A stretch of 64,000 bases of DNA from Bacillota bacterium. Lineage in GTDB: Bacteria > Bacillota > Clostridia > Peptostreptococcales > Anaerovoracaceae. The stretch spans positions 147,067 to 211,066 of the forward strand of contig JAFSCP010000036.1 in NCBI GenBank assembly GCA_017436705.1, written 5' to 3'. The notes below the pieces were generated by a model. The model was not told the origin of the DNA, made no database searches, and worked only from the letters and a program-made list of their open reading frames with translations. This document shows, in pieces, positions 15,772 to 24,518 of the stretch (position 1 is its first letter; every line of letters starts with the position of its first letter). The position numbers and the translations under genes are program-made.

Positions 15772-17637
15772 ATGAACAGAAACCGTGCAAACAATAAACA
15801 TGTTCGCATTTCCCAGACTTTCCAGCGCTGGCTTTTTGTTGTTGTTACTATTGCGTTCCTCTTTACCACAGCGTTTCTGTGGTTCTTTCAGACAAGACTT
15901 TCACAGCAGAATGCAATTGAGCTGCTTTCGCTGAATATTTCCGATGTGAGACAGGACATCATCGATGCTTCTGATGAAAATCTTCTGGAACGTGCTGCTC
16001 TTGTAGCAGAAGAAATAAATAATAACGCTGCCCCTGACTCTGCTTTCCTTCTGGACATGATTGTAAAATATAATCTGGCAGAAGCAAATATTATTGATTC
16101 AGACGGTATAATTACTGCTACAACTTATAAACCTTTTCTGAATTATGACATGGCAAGCGGCACACAGTCTGCTGAGTTTATGGTTCTCCTTCAGGGACAG
16201 ACCGAATATGCACAGAGTTATCAGCCTACTTCATACGACCCTCAGATTCTGCGTAAATACGGTGGCGTGGTTCTGGAAGGAGGCGGATTTGTTCAGGTTG
16301 GTTACGATTCAGGACGTTTCCAGCGTGATATAGACAGTCTTGTTGTGGGACTTACCCGTAATCGTCATGTGGGTGAAGCCGGCAGTATAATTATCGCTGA
16401 CGAAGATTTCAAAATTGTCAGTGACAGACATGACAATGAGAGCCGCGGACTGAGAATTACCGGTCTTACATTTGATCCGGAAACCATTGCTGAGAATGAG
16501 CCTTTCACAGCAGAGGTCTACAGCGAATCCTGCTACTGCATGTATGTTCATACTGAAGGTTATTACATTATCGCTGTATTGCCGCAGAAAGAAGCCGTTC
16601 TGTCCCGTAATGTGTCTGTAGGAATAACAACTGCCATGGAATTAATAGTTTTTGCAGCCCTGTTCCTGCTGATTTACATACTTATCAAAAAACTTATAGT
16701 AGACAATATTCACCGTATCAATCATTCTCTCAGTGAAATCACAGATGGAAACCTCGATGTTACGGTAGATGTCAGATCCAATGAAGAATTTTCTTCTCTT
16801 TCTGACGATATAAACTCCACAGTAGATACGCTGAAGCGCTATATTGCCGATGCTGCTGCCCGTATTGATGCAGAGCTGGAATTTGCCCGTGCAATACAGC
16901 ACTCGTCCCTGCCGTCGGTGTTCCCGCCTTATCCCGGCAGAAAAGAATTTGAACTTTTTGCTTCAATGCGTACTGCTAAAGAAGTTGGCGGTGATTTTTA
17001 CGATTTTTACCTTATTGATGATAAGACTCTGGCCTTCCTCATTGCTGATGTTTCCGGCAAAGGTATCCCTGCCGCAATGTTTATGATGCAGTCAAAAACG
17101 CTCCTGAAGAGCTGCGCCGAATCGGGCATGAGCGTTGAAGAAGTCTTCACCCAGGCCAATGAAAAGCTCTGTGAAGGCAACGATGCGGGCATGTTTGTAA
17201 CTGCATGGATGGGTATTCTTGATATTGATACAGGTCTTGTAACCTTTGCAAATGCCGGTCATAACCCTCCTCTCATCAGACGCTCAGACGGCAGCTGTGA
17301 GTATCTTAAAACACGCCCTGGCTTCGTACTTGCAGGCATGGAGAGCATACGCTACCGTAAAAATGAACTTCAGCTCATGCCCGGTGACATGCTTTACCTC
17401 TATACCGACGGAGTGACTGAAGCTACCGATGCTGCAAACCAGCTTTATGGCGAGTACAGACTCTTTGACCTTCTCAATAAGCATGGCGAATTACAGCCGC
17501 AGCCTTTATGCGAAAATATAATAACTGATGTGGATAAATTCACAGGCGAAGCTCCTCAGTTTGACGACATTACAATGTTATGCCTGAAATATTCGGGGCC
17601 GCAGAAAGGAGATTCCAATGAAAGAACTGACGATTGA
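15772..17637 (+). CDS. Membrane sensor PP2C phosphatase (SpoIIE/RsbU family) with Cache and HAMP
   Basis: A 621-aa transmembrane phosphatase. TM1 is near residues 20-40; an extracytoplasmic Cache-like sensor spans about 45-285; TM2 is 287-306; a HAMP linker (RINHSLSEITDGNLDVTVDV) follows; and a SpoIIE-type PP2C domain occupies about 390-615, with metal-binding aspartates in EVGGDFYDFY, LIADVSGKGIPAAMFM and LYTDGVTEA. It should dephosphorylate the STAS protein in response to an external ligand. ATG at 15772 follows AGAGG; the open frame continues upstream but lacks a start signal. It overlaps the next gene by 20 bases. Confidence 0.93.
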   Translation: MNRNRANNKHVRISQTFQRWLFVVVTIAFLFTTAFLWFFQTRLSQQNAIELLSLNISDVRQDIIDASDENLLERAALVAEEINNNAAPDSAFLLDMIVKYNLAEANIIDSDGIITATTYKPFLNYDMASGTQSAEFMVLLQGQTEYAQSYQPTSYDPQILRKYGGVVLEGGGFVQVGYDSGRFQRDIDSLVVGLTRNRHVGEAGSIIIADEDFKIVSDRHDNESRGLRITGLTFDPETIAENEPFTAEVYSESCYCMYVHTEGYYIIAVLPQKEAVLSRNVSVGITTAMELIVFAALFLLIYILIKKLIVDNIHRINHSLSEITDGNLDVTVDVRSNEEFSSLSDDINSTVDTLKRYIADAAARIDAELEFARAIQHSSLPSVFPPYPGRKEFELFASMRTAKEVGGDFYDFYLIDDKTLAFLIADVSGKGIPAAMFMMQSKTLLKSCAESGMSVEEVFTQANEKLCEGNDAGMFVTAWMGILDIDTGLVTFANAGHNPPLIRRSDGSCEYLKTRPGFVLAGMESIRYRKNELQLMPGDMLYLYTDGVTEATDAANQLYGEYRLFDLLNKHGELQPQPLCENIITDVDKFTGEAPQFDDITMLCLKYSGPQKGDSNERTDD

Positions 17638-18025
17638 TGCCGTCATCGGAAATATACCTGAAGTTACTGCTTTCGTAGACGAACAGCTTGAGGCACTTGA
17701 TTGTCCCATGAAAGCTCAGATGCAGATTGATATTGCCATCGACGAGCTCATGAGCAATATTGCCCGTTACGCTTACAATCCGGATGTGGGACCTGCCACA
17801 GTCCGTGTAGAAGTTATGGAAGATTCCATGGCAGTAATTATAACTTTTATTGACAACGGTGTTCCTTATGACCCACTCAGCAATGAAGATCCTGACATTA
17901 ACCTTTCCGCTGAAGAGCGTGAAATCGGCGGTCTTGGAATATATATGGTCAGAAAAACCATGGACGAAGTTGTTTACGAATACAAAGACGGACAGAATAT
18001 CCTCCGGATACGCAAAAATATTTAG
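17618..18025 (+). CDS. RsbW-like anti-sigma factor/serine kinase
   Basis: A 135-aa GHKL-type ATP-binding protein. It carries an N-box DIAIDELMSNIARYAY, G1 box FIDNGVPYDPL and G2 box EIGGLGIYMV. In partner switching it binds either its target sigma factor or the STAS antagonist and phosphorylates the latter. AAAGGAG precedes the ATG, and the gene starts inside the end of the phosphatase gene, so the antagonistic kinase and phosphatase are made together. Confidence 0.93.
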   Translation: MKELTIDAVIGNIPEVTAFVDEQLEALDCPMKAQMQIDIAIDELMSNIARYAYNPDVGPATVRVEVMEDSMAVIITFIDNGVPYDPLSNEDPDINLSAEEREIGGLGIYMVRKTMDEVVYEYKDGQNILRIRKNI

Positions 18026-18042
18026 AAAGGTCGTGTAATACT

Positions 18043-19662
18043 ATGGCAATGAAACATTACCGCAAAGATTTTACATTAATTCCGGAAAACATCGACTCAG
18101 CAGCTGATTTCGCTGATGAAACACTCCAGATGTTCTCCCTTCCGCGTAAAGAAGTCCTCCGCATCAGGCTTTCACTGGAGGAAATTCTTCTCAGATGGTA
18201 TGATAATGCTTCAAATCTTAAGGATAAATTTACTGTGGACATTTCCCGCCGGTTCGGCCGCATTACACTTACTGTTTCATGCAATGGAATGCCTTGCGAC
18301 CCACTGGCTGCAGAAGATGAAGACGAATCTTTTGGCAGCGGTGCTCTCGGCCGTGCAATGCTGACAAATCTGGGTCTTTCACCTTCCTGGCAGTATCAGA
18401 ATGGTTCCAACACCGTATCATTTTCCATAAAGAAAAAGCAGAAACTCAGCCAGCTCAGTCTCGTGCTCATTGCAGTTGTGTCTGCACTCGTGCTCGGATG
18501 GCTGGGACTTCTTCTTCCGGAAGGTCTGAGAACAACTATACTTACAACTCTGCTGGACCCTCTTTTCAATACTTTCCTCAGTGTATTTTCATGTATTGTC
18601 GGCCCTCTCATGTTCCTTTCAATGGTATGGGGTATTGTTAATATCGGCGATACGCGTCAGCTTGGCCGTATCGGAAAAAAACTTCTCGGAAGATATATGA
18701 TTGTATCAATTATTGTTGGTATAGTATGCATGATTGCTGCCGTTTCCTTCTTTAAACCAACGCTCAGCGGCGCGCAGAGCGGGCAGGCAGTACTTCAGTC
18801 AGTCATTGAAATGGTTCTGGATATAATTCCGGGCAATATTGTTGAACCATTCCTTACAGGAAATACTCTGCAGATTCTTTTTATGGGAGCAGTAGTGGGC
18901 ATTGTGATGATTCTGCTGCGTGACCGCATGCAGACACTTACTCAGGTCGTAGAACAGTCAAATGCTGTTGTTCAGGTAATTCTTTCTGCAATCAGCAGTA
19001 TTACCCCTGGTTTTATCTTCCTTTCGGTACTTCGCCTGCTTCTTCAGGGGACACTTGCACAGAGTGCAGCAGGACTTATCAGCGTAATACTTCTCAGCGT
19101 GGTTCTTTCCGCTGCAGAAATTCTTATTGAAATTGTTACAATGATGAAACTTGGTGTCTCACCTGTCCAGGCGATGCGTAAACTGAGTTCCACTTTCCTC
19201 ATTGCACTTACTACGGCATCTTCAGCGGCGGCCTTCCCGACCATGATTGATACCTGTCACAATAAACTGGGTATTGAAGAAAAGCTCACAAGCTTTGCCC
19301 TCCCTTTTGGCAGCGTGGTATTCATGCCTCATGCAGTAAACCTTTTTATACTTGTTCCTCTTTTTGCAGCCCAGTTATATGGGGTGGAACTTACAGCGGG
19401 CAGTATTGTACTGTGCGTAATCAATGCAGTAGTCCTCTCAGTTGCAGCACCACCTATTCCAGGTGGCGCAATTTCGTGCTATACGCTCATGTTCCTGCAG
19501 CTCGGTGTACCGCTTGAAGCAATTTCTCTTGCTGCTGCAGCAAATGTAGTGCTTGACTTTACTGCAACCTCCGGAAATATTATGGCACTTATGATTCAGA
19601 CATCCCATGGTGCTTCCAAGCTTGACATGCTCAATCATGATATAATCAGAAAAAACAACTGA
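18043..19662 (+). CDS. Degenerate RsbW-like domain fused to a Na+/dicarboxylate-type (DAACS) symporter
   Basis: A 539-aa fusion. Residues 1-130 resemble the preceding RsbW-like ATPase but look ATP-dead: the N-box asparagine is missing (SLEEILLRW instead of DELMSNI) and the G1 aspartate is replaced (CNGMPCDPL for DNGVPYDPL). Residues 135-535 form a GltP/DctA-like symporter with about eight TM helices, the serine-rich hairpin ALTTASSAAAFP, and the ligand-site helices near APPIPGGAIS and ANVVLDFTATSGN. Same operon as the phosphatase and kinase. The fusion suggests a transporter tied to partner switching, either as a sensor or as an effector. ATG 18043; the ribosome site AAAGG is rather distant. 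Confidence 0.88.
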   Translation: MAMKHYRKDFTLIPENIDSAADFADETLQMFSLPRKEVLRIRLSLEEILLRWYDNASNLKDKFTVDISRRFGRITLTVSCNGMPCDPLAAEDEDESFGSGALGRAMLTNLGLSPSWQYQNGSNTVSFSIKKKQKLSQLSLVLIAVVSALVLGWLGLLLPEGLRTTILTTLLDPLFNTFLSVFSCIVGPLMFLSMVWGIVNIGDTRQLGRIGKKLLGRYMIVSIIVGIVCMIAAVSFFKPTLSGAQSGQAVLQSVIEMVLDIIPGNIVEPFLTGNTLQILFMGAVVGIVMILLRDRMQTLTQVVEQSNAVVQVILSAISSITPGFIFLSVLRLLLQGTLAQSAAGLISVILLSVVLSAAEILIEIVTMMKLGVSPVQAMRKLSSTFLIALTTASSAAAFPTMIDTCHNKLGIEEKLTSFALPFGSVVFMPHAVNLFILVPLFAAQLYGVELTAGSIVLCVINAVVLSVAAPPIPGGAISCYTLMFLQLGVPLEAISLAAAANVVLDFTATSGNIMALMIQTSHGASKLDMLNHDIIRKNN

Positions 19663-19678
19663 TAAAACCTGATATGGA

Positions 19679-19717
19679 AAAGGAAGTCTTGTGCACGAAG
19701 ATTCAAGGCTTCCTTTT
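19679..19717. terminator. Bidirectional terminator between symporter and trmO
   Basis: Interrupted stem AAGGAAG-T-CTTG / CAAG-G-CTTCCTT followed by TTTTTT on the plus strand and TTTTCC on the minus strand, between two convergent genes. Confidence 0.8.
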
Positions 19718-19722
19718 TTAAT

Positions 19723-20391
19723 CTAACGTTTTTCAATTTTTTCGAGAAAAATCGACACACCCTCTGCCCGGAACTTAATTTCCCAGTCCTTATATGCCAT
19801 TCCATAAACCCTTTCCGGGTCGTCCTGATAATGTGGTCTAGGGTCCTGAGACAGGAGTTTTTCAATGGTTTCAAGGTCTTCTGCAGGTACAGAACCGCTG
19901 ATTTCCGGGCTGAAAATAACCTTCATGGAATCATCCTTGACTTTGTGTGCAAAACCGCCCCTGGCCTCAATTTTTGCCTCAGAATAAGGCAGATAAGGCT
20001 TGATGTCGAATATTGGCGTGCCGTCAAGAATATCTGCGCCGCGTACATAAAGTACAGGCCCCAGCTTGCTGTCAATTTCAATCTTTTCAAGCTCCACGCA
20101 CGAAAGACCTATCGGGTTGGGACGGAACGGAGACCGAGAGGCAAAGACCCCTACCCGCGTATTTCCGCCCAGTCTTGGCGGACGGACGGTCGGCGACCAG
20201 TCGTCCCTTTTGCTTTCTGAAAACTCCCAGATAAGCCAGATATGAGAGAATTCTTCAAGTCCGCGCACCGCATCCGGATTGTTGTACGGCGGCTCAAAAA
20301 CTATATATCCCGGAGTGTCCACAATTCCGCTCTGCCTTGGAATTCCGAACTTTTCGGGGAAATCTGTGTGAATATGTGCGATTGTTTTCAT
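19723..20391 (-). CDS. trmO: tRNA (t6A37) N6-methyltransferase TrmO (TsaA/VirR family)
   Basis: SAM-dependent methylation of t6A37 in threonine tRNA. The 222-aa protein has the beta-barrel family signature: IAHIHTDFPEKFGIPRQSG, LEEFSHIWLIWEF, VGVFASRSPFRPNPIGLS and DGTPIFDIKPYLPY, ending with the C-terminal extension EVRFRAEGVSIFLE-like part seen in many bacterial TrmO. No clear ribosome site; the start is four bases downstream of the toxin gene stop, so it may be translated by coupling. Confidence 0.93.
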   Translation of the reverse strand: MKTIAHIHTDFPEKFGIPRQSGIVDTPGYIVFEPPYNNPDAVRGLEEFSHIWLIWEFSESKRDDWSPTVRPPRLGGNTRVGVFASRSPFRPNPIGLSCVELEKIEIDSKLGPVLYVRGADILDGTPIFDIKPYLPYSEAKIEARGGFAHKVKDDSMKVIFSPEISGSVPAEDLETIEKLLSQDPRPHYQDDPERVYGMAYKDWEIKFRAEGVSIFLEKIEKR

Positions 20392-20395
20392 ACTG

Positions 20396-20665
20396 TTAAA
20401 TTCGTTTTAATATGTCATGATGCCCTACATCCACAAGTATAATCATCATTTCATTTTCATAAAACCATATTATTCGTACATCCATATTTACACTGCATTC
20501 AAATAAATCCCGCGTTCCCTGAATTCGTTTTGTACGCAGCGAAGGATGAGGTGGATTTTCGGCCAAAAGCTCAAGTTTATTCTTAAGCTGCCGCTTTTCA
20601 TCTGCGGTCAGCCTCCTGAAATGTTTTTCAAATCTTGGAGTAAAAGTCAGCTGATAAGGCATCAT
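20396..20665 (-). CDS. RelE-superfamily toxin
   Basis: An 89-aa mRNA-interferase-like protein. Features are FTPRFEKHFRRLTADEKRQLKNKL, the RIQGTRDLFECSVNMDVRIIWFY core and the terminal DVGHHDIL histidines, typical of RelE/YafQ-type toxins. It overlaps the antitoxin gene by 4 bases (ATGA). With the AbrB-type antitoxin upstream it forms a type II module inserted between rpmF and trmO. The mRNA-cutting activity is inferred from family. Confidence 0.87.
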   Translation of the reverse strand: MMPYQLTFTPRFEKHFRRLTADEKRQLKNKLELLAENPPHPSLRTKRIQGTRDLFECSVNMDVRIIWFYENEMMIILVDVGHHDILKRI

Positions 20666-20922
20666 TTCACCTCCAATTTTTCGAATAAAGCATCTACATT
20701 ATCAAATAATGGCTGCTTTCCTTCGGCAATATTTTCCCGTACTACGGATATTTCACCCCGCAGTTCTTCCAGATATTTTTTAGGATAAACTGCAACCGGC
20801 ATGATACATATCATTCCATCATTAACGTAAATTTCAAGTTTATCCCCTTCGTTAAGTCCCAGCTGTTCAACAATTTCTTTTGGTATTGTAATCTGCGACT
20901 TCTGGCGTAATTCAGCTAACAT
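20662..20922 (-). CDS. AbrB/MazE-type antitoxin
   Basis: An 86-aa protein. The N-terminal swapped-hairpin DNA-binding domain is clear: LRQKSQITIPKEIVEQLGLNEGDKL, as in SpoVT-AbrB proteins. The C-terminal half (VVRENIAEGKQPLFDNVDALFEKL) is the likely toxin-binding arm. It precedes and overlaps a RelE-type toxin, an order usual for type II pairs. It likely autorepresses the pair's promoter, which is in the 130-bp gap after rpmF. Confidence 0.9.
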   Translation of the reverse strand: MLAELRQKSQITIPKEIVEQLGLNEGDKLEIYVNDGMICIMPVAVYPKKYLEELRGEISVVRENIAEGKQPLFDNVDALFEKLEVK

Positions 20923-21010
20923 TTAACTCCCTCCTTTCTCTCATTCTTATTTTCTTACTTTCTTACTAAATTATACATCATCAGAAATAATTGTGCAACA
21001 AAAAATAAAA

Positions 21011-21034
21011 ACGGCAAACCGTCTGGTCTGCCGT
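21011..21034 (-). terminator. Intrinsic terminator after rpmF
   Basis: ACGGCA/TGCCGT stem with an inner AACC/GGT pairing and the minus-strand tract TTTTTATTTTTTG, 20 bp beyond the rpmF stop. Confidence 0.85.
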
Positions 21035-21053
21035 TAATCGTTCAAAAGATCAA

Positions 21054-21230
21054 TTAAGCTTCAACAACTTCCTTACCATCATAGTAGTTGCAGTTTGGAC
21101 AAACTCTATGAGGAAGCTTTGGTTCCTTGCACTGTGGACAAATGGATAATCCAGGTGCTGTCATCTTCATGTTAGCTGACTTTCTGCTGCTTGTTTTAGC
21201 CTTTGATGTTTTACGCTTAGGTACTGCCAT
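21054..21230 (-). CDS. rpmF: 50S ribosomal protein L32
   Basis: A 58-aa protein, shorter than most gene-finding cutoffs. It begins [18 protein letters not shown], the conserved L32 N-terminus, and has a zinc ribbon from two CxxC pairs (C31/C34 and C44/C47) around [10 protein letters not shown] strong AAGGAGG lies upstream of the ATG. In Clostridia rpmF usually follows ackA and a DUF177 (YceD) gene; here ackA is upstream but no DUF177 gene lies in the 108-bp gap. Confidence 0.97.
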   Translation of the reverse strand: MAVPKRKTSKAKTSSRKSANMKMTAPGLSICPQCKEPKLPHRVCPNCNYYDGKEVVEA

Positions 21231-21295
21231 ATCTTAACACCTCCTTGTGAGTATTTGCTCTTTATGTTAATTTCATAATAGTCGTCAACTCCATG

Positions 21296-21325
21296 ATTAT
21301 ACAATAAAATCAAGGTGTTTGTCAA
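21296..21325 (-). promoter_or_regulatory. Promoter of rpmF
   Basis: Consensus TTGACA (21325-21320), 18-nt spacer, consensus TATAAT (21301-21296), starting just past the ackA stop. This would give rpmF its own strong promoter. Confidence 0.78.
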
Positions 21326-21338
21326 CAATTATTTTGCA

Positions 21339-22535
21339 TTATGCATTTACGATTTCGTAAGTGTCTCTTGCAATCATTAACTCTTCGTTTGTAGGGATGA
21401 GTAAGATCTTAACCTTGGATTCATCAGCGGAGATAACTGTGTCCTTACCTCTTACATTGTTCTTTTCTGCATCAAGAACGATACCAAGGTTTTCAAGGCC
21501 TTCGCAGATAGCTGCTCTGTTGCCGATACCGTTTTCGCCAACGCCTGCTGTGAATACGATAGCATCGCAGCCGTTCATTTCAGCCATGTAAGCACCGATG
21601 TAAGCCTTTACTTTGTGAGTGAATACGTCAAGTGCAAGCTGTGCTCTTTCGTTGCCTTCCTTAGCAGCGGATTCGATGTCTCTGAAGTCGCTGGAAACGC
21701 CGGAGATACCAAGAACGCCGGATTTCTTGTTAACTACGTTGTTAACTTCTGCATAGGAAAGACCTTCTTTTTCGCCGATGAAAGTTACGATAGCTGGGTC
21801 GATGTCACCACATCTTGTACCCATTGCAAGACCTTCTAATGGAGTGAAGCCCATTGTAGTGTCGAAGCACTTTCCGTCCTTAACTGCAGCTAAGGATGAA
21901 CCGTTACCAAGGTGGCAAGTGATGATCTTGAGGTCCTTAAGGTCCTTACCAAGCATTTCAGCTGCTCTTGCGGATACGTATCTGTGGGAAGTTCCGTGGA
22001 AACCGTATCTTCTTACGCCGTACTTAGTGTAGTATTCGTAAGGAAGAGCGTAGATGTAGGATTCAGCTGGCATTGTCTGGTGGAATGCAGTGTCGAATAC
22101 AGCTACCATTGGTGTAGTTGGCATTAACTGCTGGCAAGCAGCGATACCTAATAAGTTAGGTGGGTTGTGAAGAGGTGCAAGTTCGATACATTCTTCTAAT
22201 GCCTTGATTACTGCTTCTGTGATTAATACGGATTCAGCGAACTTTTCGCCTGCGTGTACAACTCTGTGACCTACTGCACCGATTTCGTCCATGGATGCAA
22301 CTACGCCGTATTCAGCGTTCTGTACAGCTGCAAGAACCTGAGCGATAGCGTCCTTGTGGTCTTTCATAGGAACTTCAGTCTTAACCTTGTCCATACCAGT
22401 CTTTTCGTGAGTGATTACAGAACCGTCCATACCGATTCTTTCTACTAAGCCTTTGCAAAGTAATTCTTCGTTAGTCATGTCCAGGATCTGGTACTTTAAA
22501 GAAGAGCTGCCGCAGTTGATTACTAAAACTTTCAT
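21339..22535 (-). CDS. ackA: Acetate kinase
   Basis: Converts acetyl phosphate and ADP to acetate and ATP, a main substrate-level phosphorylation step in fermenters. The 398-aa protein shows the N-terminal [10 protein letters not shown] nucleotide site, [24 protein letters not shown] (catalytic histidine), [26 protein letters not shown] and the FTAGVGENG motif. Codon use is visibly more biased than its neighbours, as expected for a highly expressed gene. It has its own strong promoter. No phosphotransacetylase gene is nearby. Confidence 0.98.
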   Translation of the reverse strand: MKVLVINCGSSSLKYQILDMTNEELLCKGLVERIGMDGSVITHEKTGMDKVKTEVPMKDHKDAIAQVLAAVQNAEYGVVASMDEIGAVGHRVVHAGEKFAESVLITEAVIKALEECIELAPLHNPPNLLGIAACQQLMPTTPMVAVFDTAFHQTMPAESYIYALPYEYYTKYGVRRYGFHGTSHRYVSARAAEMLGKDLKDLKIITCHLGNGSSLAAVKDGKCFDTTMGFTPLEGLAMGTRCGDIDPAIVTFIGEKEGLSYAEVNNVVNKKSGVLGISGVSSDFRDIESAAKEGNERAQLALDVFTHKVKAYIGAYMAEMNGCDAIVFTAGVGENGIGNRAAICEGLENLGIVLDAEKNNVRGKDTVISADESKVKILLIPTNEELMIARDTYEIVNA

Positions 22536-22598
22536 GATCTATTATTCCTCCATAAAAAAATAAAAAATAATTAACAAATAACAAATTTAGCCTTATAT

Positions 22599-22627
22599 AT
22601 TATACACTCTGTAACGAGCAATTTCAA
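22599..22627 (-). promoter_or_regulatory. Promoter of ackA
   Basis: TTGAAA (22627-22622), 17-nt spacer, TATAAT (22604-22599), about 65 bp before the ackA ATG. Confidence 0.75.
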
Positions 22628-22721
22628 GGACAAGTTTTCCCCTTTCCCACCCTATTTTCAGTCAATGCTGTGGTAGTAAGCTGTTCGCAGTAAAAATGAA
22701 CGTGTGAACTGTCGGAGCAAA

Positions 22722-22812
22722 ACAATAATCGGGGAGTTGAACCCCTGACCTGCTCTTCGGTCGCCACTGATGCATACTCATTCTCAGCATGCAGAGATCG
22801 CATTCGCCCTGA
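22722..22812 (-). other. Structured gene-free segment with tRNA T-arm-like motif
   Basis: This is the bulk of the 300-bp gap between ackA and the DIP1984-like gene. On the minus strand there is a GCATGCT/AGTATGC hairpin with a 7-nt loop (one G-T pair), then GACC/GGTC, then GGGG-TTCAACT-CCCC, which looks like a tRNA T-arm. No acceptor stem partner is visible and the 7-nt loop lacks the expected U33, so it is not called a tRNA. It could be a degraded tRNA or a structured RNA. Confidence 0.35.
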
Positions 22813-22836
22813 AAAATTAACGTCGTTCTTGTCCTG

Positions 22837-23304
22837 TTAAATTTCGTCGTCCTCAGGAAAATCAGTAGCCCAGTTTGCTGCCTGGATTTTGTTGTCGATA
22901 ATTCTCAGCTCACGGGACATGTCGTCGATTTCCTTCTGAAGTGCTGCTACGTCCACTGTGCTGAGAAGCTTGATTTCTGTTCTCTTGGCACGCTGTGCAA
23001 CATTGCTTGCACATCCGAGAAAATCTCTGTAAATGCTGATTTTGTTGGTCAGAACGTCTTTCTTTGCAATCATTGCTGTGATGGAAGTTCCGTCCACGAT
23101 TGTAAAGCAGTTTATGATATTGATTTTTTTGATAAGTTCCTCAAGTCTGGTGGTGCAGCGGTTAAGTTCTTTGAGAAGTTCTTTAGGGTCTTCGGGGGAT
23201 TTTTCCCCTTCCTGCACGATGGCATTGGTGTTAAGTCTTACTCTGAGACTTTCTATTCTTCTGTTAAGGTCTGCTCTTTCCTGAAGAGCTTCTGCAAGTT
23301 TCAT
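22837..23304 (-). CDS. DIP1984-family (septicolysin-like) protein
   Basis: A 155-aa, mostly helical protein matching the DIP1984/septicolysin family: KLAEALQERADLNRRIESLRVRL, then ELNRCTTRLEELIKKIN and MIAKKDVLTNKISIYRDFL. Several segments are predicted coiled coil. Members are small, probably cytosolic proteins of unknown role; the name septicolysin comes from an early haemolysin claim that should not be taken as function. It lies 14 bases after tmcAL. Confidence 0.8.
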   Translation of the reverse strand: MKLAEALQERADLNRRIESLRVRLNTNAIVQEGEKSPEDPKELLKELNRCTTRLEELIKKINIINCFTIVDGTSITAMIAKKDVLTNKISIYRDFLGCASNVAQRAKRTEIKLLSTVDVAALQKEIDDMSRELRIIDNKIQAANWATDFPEDDEI

Positions 23305-23318
23305 GGCATGTTCCTCCT

Positions 23319-24518
23319 TTATAACTTAAATGGTCTGCGTACAAATTCTGAACCAGCGTACAGGTCCCGGCCTGTGGCCAGATTATATATATCTGCAGCC
23401 AGAATGTCCTTTTCCAGTGTGGAAAGTATTTCCGGGCAGTTTTCTGTGTCTTTGTTTATGTTTGTTATTACCGGCAGCGGACATGCACCGGACTTCTTAA
23501 TCTGCCTGAGATAAGCACTGCCTTTTTCGTCAAAAGCAAGCACTCTGATGTAGCTGCGTGCGTTCCTCACATCATCGCGTGTGACTCCCAGCAAAGTCAA
23601 TGCAAGGACTCTGGCGATTCTGGTGCGGGTATAACGCTTGGATTTAAGGTCTTCAATTATATCTTCGTAAGACTTCCAGTAACGGACACCCTTCTTCATG
23701 GCACTGCCAAGACCCTCTTCCGCACCAAAAATTTTATTCAGTTCTTCGGCAGATGTTGTGAGAACCTTCTCGCGGATTAAGTCAAAAAGCATTTCCTGAT
23801 CTGCCATGTTTCCGCGCTCGCGGCTGATTATTTCCCGGGTAATTTCAGGAACTGACTGGAATATTTCCCTGCCTTCTGCGATTGCTCTGCGGATTGCTGT
23901 GGCCGATGCAAGCGGCATATCTGCCTGATGATCGTGATAGCCTGCACCCTGGCGCTTTACAGTCATGGGCTGTGCTTTTTTTATAGCACGCAGGTACTCA
24001 AAAGCCAGAATATTGTTAGGATTATCAAGGTGAGCGGCTGATTCTTCACCAAGAATCGATACAAGTGCTTCGTGACGTGCCCGTGGATAAGCCAGACCGG
24101 CCTTCACAGCTTCTTTTATTGAGTTTTCAATGATTTCCTTATTTTCGTCCATTGCCCGGGCAATACGGCTGATTTCATCCATATTTCCCAGCTCACTGCC
24201 GAATGAAATCGTTGAAACTCCAAGGGCTTCCAGGATTTCCACTCCGCCCTGTGCGAAATATCCGGCATTGCTGCATGCAAAAACCACCGGCATTTCCACA
24301 ACCAGATTGGCGCCGTTTCTCACGGCCATTTCAGCCCTTGTCCACTTGTCCAGTATTGCAATTTCACCGCGCTGCATGAAATTGCCACTGATCACGGCAA
24401 CGCAAACATCAGCCCCAGACTCTTTCAGGGACTGCTCAAGATGATACTTATGGCCGTTGTGGAACGGATTGTATTCGGCGATGGTGCCGAGGGTTGTTAA
24501 TTGTTCTCTCATTTTCAT
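23319..24518 (-). CDS. tmcAL: tRNA(Met) cytidine acetate ligase TmcAL
   Basis: ATP-dependent ligase that makes N4-acetylcytidine at the wobble base of elongator tRNA-Met using acetate. The protein (about 399 aa) has the nucleotidyltransferase HIGH-like motif IAEYNPFHNGHKYHL, GNFMQRGEIAI and NGANLVVEMP, and a C-terminal helical domain. Location beside ackA and rpmF matches the common Clostridia order. Start choice is uncertain: ATG 24518 (or 24512) fits homologues, but TATAAT sits just upstream of it; an ATG at 24560 has no ribosome site. Confidence 0.93.
   Translation of the reverse strand: MKMREQLTTLGTIAEYNPFHNGHKYHLEQSLKESGADVCVAVISGNFMQRGEIAILDKWTRAEMAVRNGANLVVEMPVVFACSNAGYFAQGGVEILEALGVSTISFGSELGNMDEISRIARAMDENKEIIENSIKEAVKAGLAYPRARHEALVSILGEESAAHLDNPNNILAFEYLRAIKKAQPMTVKRQGAGYHDHQADMPLASATAIRRAIAEGREIFQSVPEITREIISRERGNMADQEMLFDLIREKVLTTSAEELNKIFGAEEGLGSAMKKGVRYWKSYEDIIEDLKSKRYTRTRIARVLALTLLGVTRDDVRNARSYIRVLAFDEKGSAYLRQIKKSGACPLPVITNINKDTENCPEILSTLEKDILAADIYNLATGRDLYAGSEFVRRPFKL

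Noticed and set aside
22726..22800. A tRNA gene on the minus strand
   Set aside because: Only the T-arm-like part fits; no acceptor stem, the supposed anticodon loop lacks U33, and no CCA-proximal pairing was found.
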